This document shows, in pieces, positions 13,917-16,542 of a DNA stretch of 16,542 nt. The stretch's first letter is position 1, and each line of letters opens with the position of its first letter. Location: assembly GCA_947630195.1 (NCBI GenBank), contig CANRGQ010000027.1:1-16542 (forward strand). Reading direction: 5' to 3'. The notes under the pieces are model-generated. The model did no database searches, was not told the DNA's origin, and saw only the letters and a program-made list of their open reading frames with translations. The DNA comes from an uncultured Bacilli bacterium. GTDB taxonomy: Bacteria > Bacillota_I > Bacilli_A > RF39 > UBA660. The position numbers were made by a program, and so were the translations under genes.

Positions 13917-14405
13917 ATGGATATAGTATTGATTGGGACAACTTTTTATATATGTAGTATTTTAGGGTTTTTGTATGAACTTGTTTTAAGTTATGCTTAT
14001 AATGGGAAGTTTTTTAGTCACGCCTTTTTATATGGTCCTTATCTTCCTATTTATGGTTTAGGATCCATACTTTTAACTTTATTTTCCAAATATAAAAAAT
14101 ATCCTTTAGTTATATTTGCTTTATCTTTTTTGGTATCAGCATCATTTGAAGGCTTAAGTGGTCTTTTATTACTTAAAATATTTAAAATAAGACTTTGGGA
14201 TTATACTAATCATTTTCTTAATATTGGGGGTTTTGTCTGTTTTTTAAGTGCTTTCACTTTTAGTATTCTGAGTTTATTATTAATTTATATCCTCCTTCCT
14301 TTAATTAAAAAACTAGTTAATAAGTATAGGGAAAAATTAAAAATTATCTTAGGCATTTTAAGTAGTATATTTATCACAGATTTAATTGCAACTTTAACTA
14401 AATAA
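13917..14405 (+). CDS. Putative ABC-transporter type IV / CmpB-like membrane protein
   Basis: A 162-residue membrane protein with four to five helices. The start carries the PF06541 signature: a first helix, LGFLYELVLSYAYNGKF, then the highly characteristic FLYGPYLPIYGLGSILL near residues 37-53, and SFEGLSGLLLLKIFKIRLWDYT further on. The family is annotated as a putative ABC-transporter permease (CmpB) in many Firmicutes, but transport has not been clearly shown and no ATPase is adjacent. The start lacks a good ribosome site (CCTATATTT before the ATG), suggesting weak or leaderless translation. It is divergent from the coat-like operon. Confidence 0.8.
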   Translation: MDIVLIGTTFYICSILGFLYELVLSYAYNGKFFSHAFLYGPYLPIYGLGSILLTLFSKYKKYPLVIFALSFLVSASFEGLSGLLLLKIFKIRLWDYTNHFLNIGGFVCFLSAFTFSILSLLLIYILLPLIKKLVNKYREKLKIILGILSSIFITDLIATLTK

Positions 14406-14414
14406 TTATATAAT
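14386..14414 (+). promoter_or_regulatory. Promoter for the SDR / methionine gamma-lyase operon
   Basis: TTGCAA (14386-14391), a 17-base spacer and a perfect TATAAT (14409-14414). The -35 lies inside the 3' end of the preceding gene. The start would fall near 14421, directly before the ribosome site GGGTGA, giving a leader of about 11 bases. Confidence 0.65.
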
Positions 14415-14431
14415 ACGTACTGGGTGATATT

Positions 14432-15121
14432 ATGGACCTAAGAGGAGTAGTTGTTTTAATAATCGGGATAAGTAATGATATTGGGGAAGTTCTTGCTGAT
14501 ATTTTACTTAAATATCATGCTACCGTAATTGGTACTTTTTATAAAAATAAAATAAAAAAAGATTATGAAACAATTAAATGTAATGTTATAAATGAAAAAG
14601 AAGTAGAAAATTTATTTAATTATGTTAAGAGTAAATATAGTCATATTGATGTAGTTGTTAATTTAGTGGGTTTAGATATTAGTAATGATATAAAAGATAA
14701 AAGTTATGAAGAATTTATGAATGTCGTAAGTGTTAATTTAGGGGGTGCTTTTAACATTGCTAAATATGCTTCAATATATATGGAAAGAGGTACTTTAATT
14801 AATATGGCCTCGACTGATGGTATTGATACCTTTAATCCTTTGTCTTTAGATTATGCCGCCAGTAAAGCTGGGATTATTAATTTAACGAAAAATTTAGCCT
14901 TAAGACTTAAAAATATAAAGGTCTGCGGGTTGGCTCCGAATTGGATTGATACGAAAAATACTTTAAGTATGAATCCGGAATATTTAAAGGCTGAGTTAGA
15001 AAGAGTCGAACAAACTAAACTAATTAGTAAAGAAAGTGTGGCTTTAAAAATAATGGAAATAATGATTAATGATGATATTGTAAGTGGTACGATATGTGTA
15101 ATGAGGGATGGAAATGAATAA
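14432..15121 (+). CDS. Short-chain dehydrogenase/reductase (SDR)
   Basis: A 229-residue classical-type SDR, slightly short. The cofactor loop is IGISNDIG (residues 11-18), matching TGxxxGIG with the first Thr replaced by Ile. The NNAG-like motif is NLVG. Catalytic residues are Ser127 (NMASTDG) and Tyr141 with Lys145 (YAASKAG). A ValSerGly-type C-terminal end (SGTICVMRDG) completes the Rossmann fold. The family includes 3-oxoacyl-ACP reductases and many sugar or alcohol oxidoreductases that use NAD(P)H; the substrate here is not evident. It has its own promoter and a near-leaderless start. Its last codons overlap the next ATG (15114) while TAA is at 15119-15121, so it is translationally coupled to the PLP enzyme gene. 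Confidence 0.9.
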   Translation: MDLRGVVVLIIGISNDIGEVLADILLKYHATVIGTFYKNKIKKDYETIKCNVINEKEVENLFNYVKSKYSHIDVVVNLVGLDISNDIKDKSYEEFMNVVSVNLGGAFNIAKYASIYMERGTLINMASTDGIDTFNPLSLDYAASKAGIINLTKNLALRLKNIKVCGLAPNWIDTKNTLSMNPEYLKAELERVEQTKLISKESVALKIMEIMINDDIVSGTICVMRDGNE

Positions 15122-16385
15122 ATATTTAGAATATTATAATATAAGAGAAGATGTCTATAATAAAGTTTTAGAAATAGAGGAAGAACTTAAATGTGAATTT
15201 AAGAGTGTTGATAAGCAAGAAGAAATAAATAGTTTAAAAGTATTATCTTCATTTAAAAAAGCTGGGATTAGTGAAGCATCTTTTAATAGTACAACGGGTT
15301 ATGGTTATAATGATTTAGGAAGAAGTCAAATTGAAAAAGTTTTTGCCAGTGTCTTAGGTAGCGAAGATGCTTTAGTGAGAAGAGATTTTATTTCCGGGTC
15401 ACACGCTTTAACAGTTTGTTTATTTGGGCTTTTAAGACCAAATGATTTAATGCTTAGTATTACGGGTTTACCTTATGATACTTTACATGAAGTAATAGGT
15501 ATTAAAGAAAATGCCAGTTCTTTAATTTCCTTTGGCATTAAATATAATCAAATTGATTTAGTAAATGATGATTTTGATTATGCTAAAATAAAAGAATATT
15601 TAAAAAATAATAAAGTTAAATTAATTGAAATTCAAAGAAGTAGAGGTTATTCGGAAAGAAAAAGTATAACGATTGAAAAGGTCGATAGTATTTGTAAACT
15701 AATTAAAGAAGTATCTCCCAAAACGATTATTATGGTTGATAATTGTTATTGTGAATTTGTCGAAGATAAAACTCCAACAGAAGTAGGAGCCGATATCATG
15801 GTCGGTTCTTTAATTAAAAATCTTGGCGGAGGAATTGCTCCGAATGGCGGTTATATTGCGGGGAAAGAATCTTTAGTTAATTTATGTGCGGAAAGATTAA
15901 CGGTTCCCGGTGAAGGTAGAGAAGTTGGGCCTACTTTAGGAATTAATAAAGAATTTTTAATGGGTTTATATCACGCTCCTTATGTTGTAGCAAGTAGCCT
16001 AAAAATATCCCTTTTAACTGCTAAATTACTGGAAGATTTAGGATACTCTGTTAATCCTAAATATAATGAAGAACATGCCGATATTGTCTTATCCATAACT
16101 TTTGGAAATAAAGATGATTTAATTAAATATGCAGAAGGTATTCAAAGTGCAAGTGCGATTGATGCGGATAGTACGCCAATCCCATCTCCCATGCCCGGAT
16201 ATGATAATGAAATAATTATGGCTTCAGGATCATTTACCCAAGGATCTTCTATTGAAATATCTTGTGATGGCCCTCTTGTTGAGCCTTACATTTTATATGA
16301 ACAAGGATCTCTTACTTATTCTTATGGTAAAATAGCCATTATGAGTGCTGTTAGTAAACTACTTAATAATAAAGAAAAGAATTAG
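15114..16385 (+). CDS. Methionine gamma-lyase family PLP enzyme (aluminium-resistance type)
   Basis: A 423-residue member of the PF06838 family (fold-type I PLP enzymes often labelled aluminium resistance protein or methionine gamma-lyase). Diagnostic stretches are FNSTTGYGYNDLGR near residue 60, DALVRRDFISGSHAL, TGLPYDTLHEVIG, IQRSRGYSERKS, VDNCYCEFVE, GSLIKNLGGGIAPNGGYIAG with the PLP lysine Lys235, PGEGREVGPT, and GSFTQGSSIEISCDGPLVEPY. The substrate in these organisms is not firmly established; sulfur-amino-acid C-S cleavage is the family annotation. The ATG at 15114 is preferred to the one at 15108, because AGGG (15104-15107) is 6 bases before the former and abuts the latter. It overlaps the SDR gene by 8 bases. 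The coding end forms the left arm of the terminator. Confidence 0.93.
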   Translation: MNKYLEYYNIREDVYNKVLEIEEELKCEFKSVDKQEEINSLKVLSSFKKAGISEASFNSTTGYGYNDLGRSQIEKVFASVLGSEDALVRRDFISGSHALTVCLFGLLRPNDLMLSITGLPYDTLHEVIGIKENASSLISFGIKYNQIDLVNDDFDYAKIKEYLKNNKVKLIEIQRSRGYSERKSITIEKVDSICKLIKEVSPKTIIMVDNCYCEFVEDKTPTEVGADIMVGSLIKNLGGGIAPNGGYIAGKESLVNLCAERLTVPGEGREVGPTLGINKEFLMGLYHAPYVVASSLKISLLTAKLLEDLGYSVNPKYNEEHADIVLSITFGNKDDLIKYAEGIQSASAIDADSTPIPSPMPGYDNEIIMASGSFTQGSSIEISCDGPLVEPYILYEQGSLTYSYGKIAIMSAVSKLLNNKEKN

Positions 16386-16407
16386 CGTCTCAAAGCCAAT
16401 TCTTTTT
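16375..16407 (+). terminator. Intrinsic terminator overlapping the stop codon
   Basis: AAAAGAATT (16375-16383) pairs with AATTCTTTT (16398-16406), with two more G-C pairs inside after one mismatch, and ends in TTTTTGTTTT. The TAG stop (16383-16385) is at the top of the left arm. Confidence 0.75.
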
Positions 16408-16542
16408 GTTTTATATAATAAGAAAGTCATACAAGAAAAATATCAAGCAAAATAGGCGAACAAGCGTTGAAGGACAAAGAGCGAGCATATAAAAGAACAA
16501 GATATATATTTATCTTGCTTGAAAAACTTTATAAATTGTAAT
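16408..16542. other. Window end without a gene; long-range stem around a GC-richer patch
   Basis: TCAAGCAA (16443-16450) is the exact inverted copy of TTGCTTGA (16515-16522), closing an 80-base segment. Inside, CAAGATA/TATCTTG (16498-16504, 16511-16517) form a second perfect hairpin that partly competes with the first. 16455-16486 is clearly more GC-rich than its surroundings. A start-less open frame crosses it. No recognised gene or RNA family. Confidence 0.3.

Noticed and set aside
16419..16538. 38-codon open frame at the window end
   Set aside because: No ATG/GTG start and no ribosome site between flanking stops; not supported as a gene.
1..16542. CRISPR array, tRNA or rRNA genes
   Set aside because: No regularly spaced repeats, no tRNA-like cloverleaf with TTCRANY arm and no rRNA sequence were seen on reading both strands.

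Overview
The window comes from a very AT-rich, low-GC Gram-positive bacterium (Bacillota). An endospore-forming Bacilli/Erysipelotrichia-type gut lineage or a cell-walled relative of the Mollicutes fits best. The evidence is AT-biased codon use, AAGGAGG-like ribosome binding sites, TTGaca/TATAAT promoters, a SpoVS gene, a CotF-like coat gene and cell-wall hydrolase domains. Standard code 11 is in use: TGA ends two genes (8525-8527 and 12989-12991) and tryptophan is TGG. The species cannot be named from the sequence.

Layout. 1-2181: the tail of an upstream reading frame, a six-helix membrane protein with a near-perfect promoter, a CapA-like phosphoesterase broken by a one-base frameshift, and spoVS. 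2259-8201: a conjugation/secretion-like block. It holds a membrane-anchored wall hydrolase that fuses SGNH, M23 and phage-tail-lysozyme domains, a TcpC/VirB8-like membrane protein, and a VirD4/TraG coupling ATPase. No VirB4 ATPase, relaxase or integrase is present, so the rest of any transfer machine lies elsewhere or is gone. 8270-9149: a rhodanese-like domain protein and a TVP38/DedA-type membrane protein. 9244-10947: a three-gene overlapping operon (unknown membrane protein, DUF1292-like protein, putative lipoprotein), ended by a strong terminator.

11020-13195 is the most unusual stretch. A group II intron with its own reverse transcriptase/maturase (11180-13089) sits exactly between the ATG and second codon of a 35-codon ORF. 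The 5' boundary is supported by an EBS1-IBS1 pairing and the 3' boundary by domains V-VI. The ORF encodes a hydrophobic, basic small peptide. Its 5' leader folds into one long hairpin that buries the ribosome binding site, and a minus-strand terminator with a possible short antisense RNA overlaps its 3' end. This is the architecture of a type I toxin-antitoxin locus, here interrupted by a self-splicing element. That reading is inference.

13273-13807 (minus strand) holds a two-gene CotF-like spore-coat operon. 13917-16385 holds a CmpB-type membrane protein, a short-chain dehydrogenase/reductase, and an overlapping PLP-dependent methionine gamma-lyase-family protein. Most transcription units are short and compact. 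Promoters lie only about 20-30 bases before start codons, and several intrinsic terminators use the 3' end of the gene as one hairpin arm, with the stop codon in or beside the loop.
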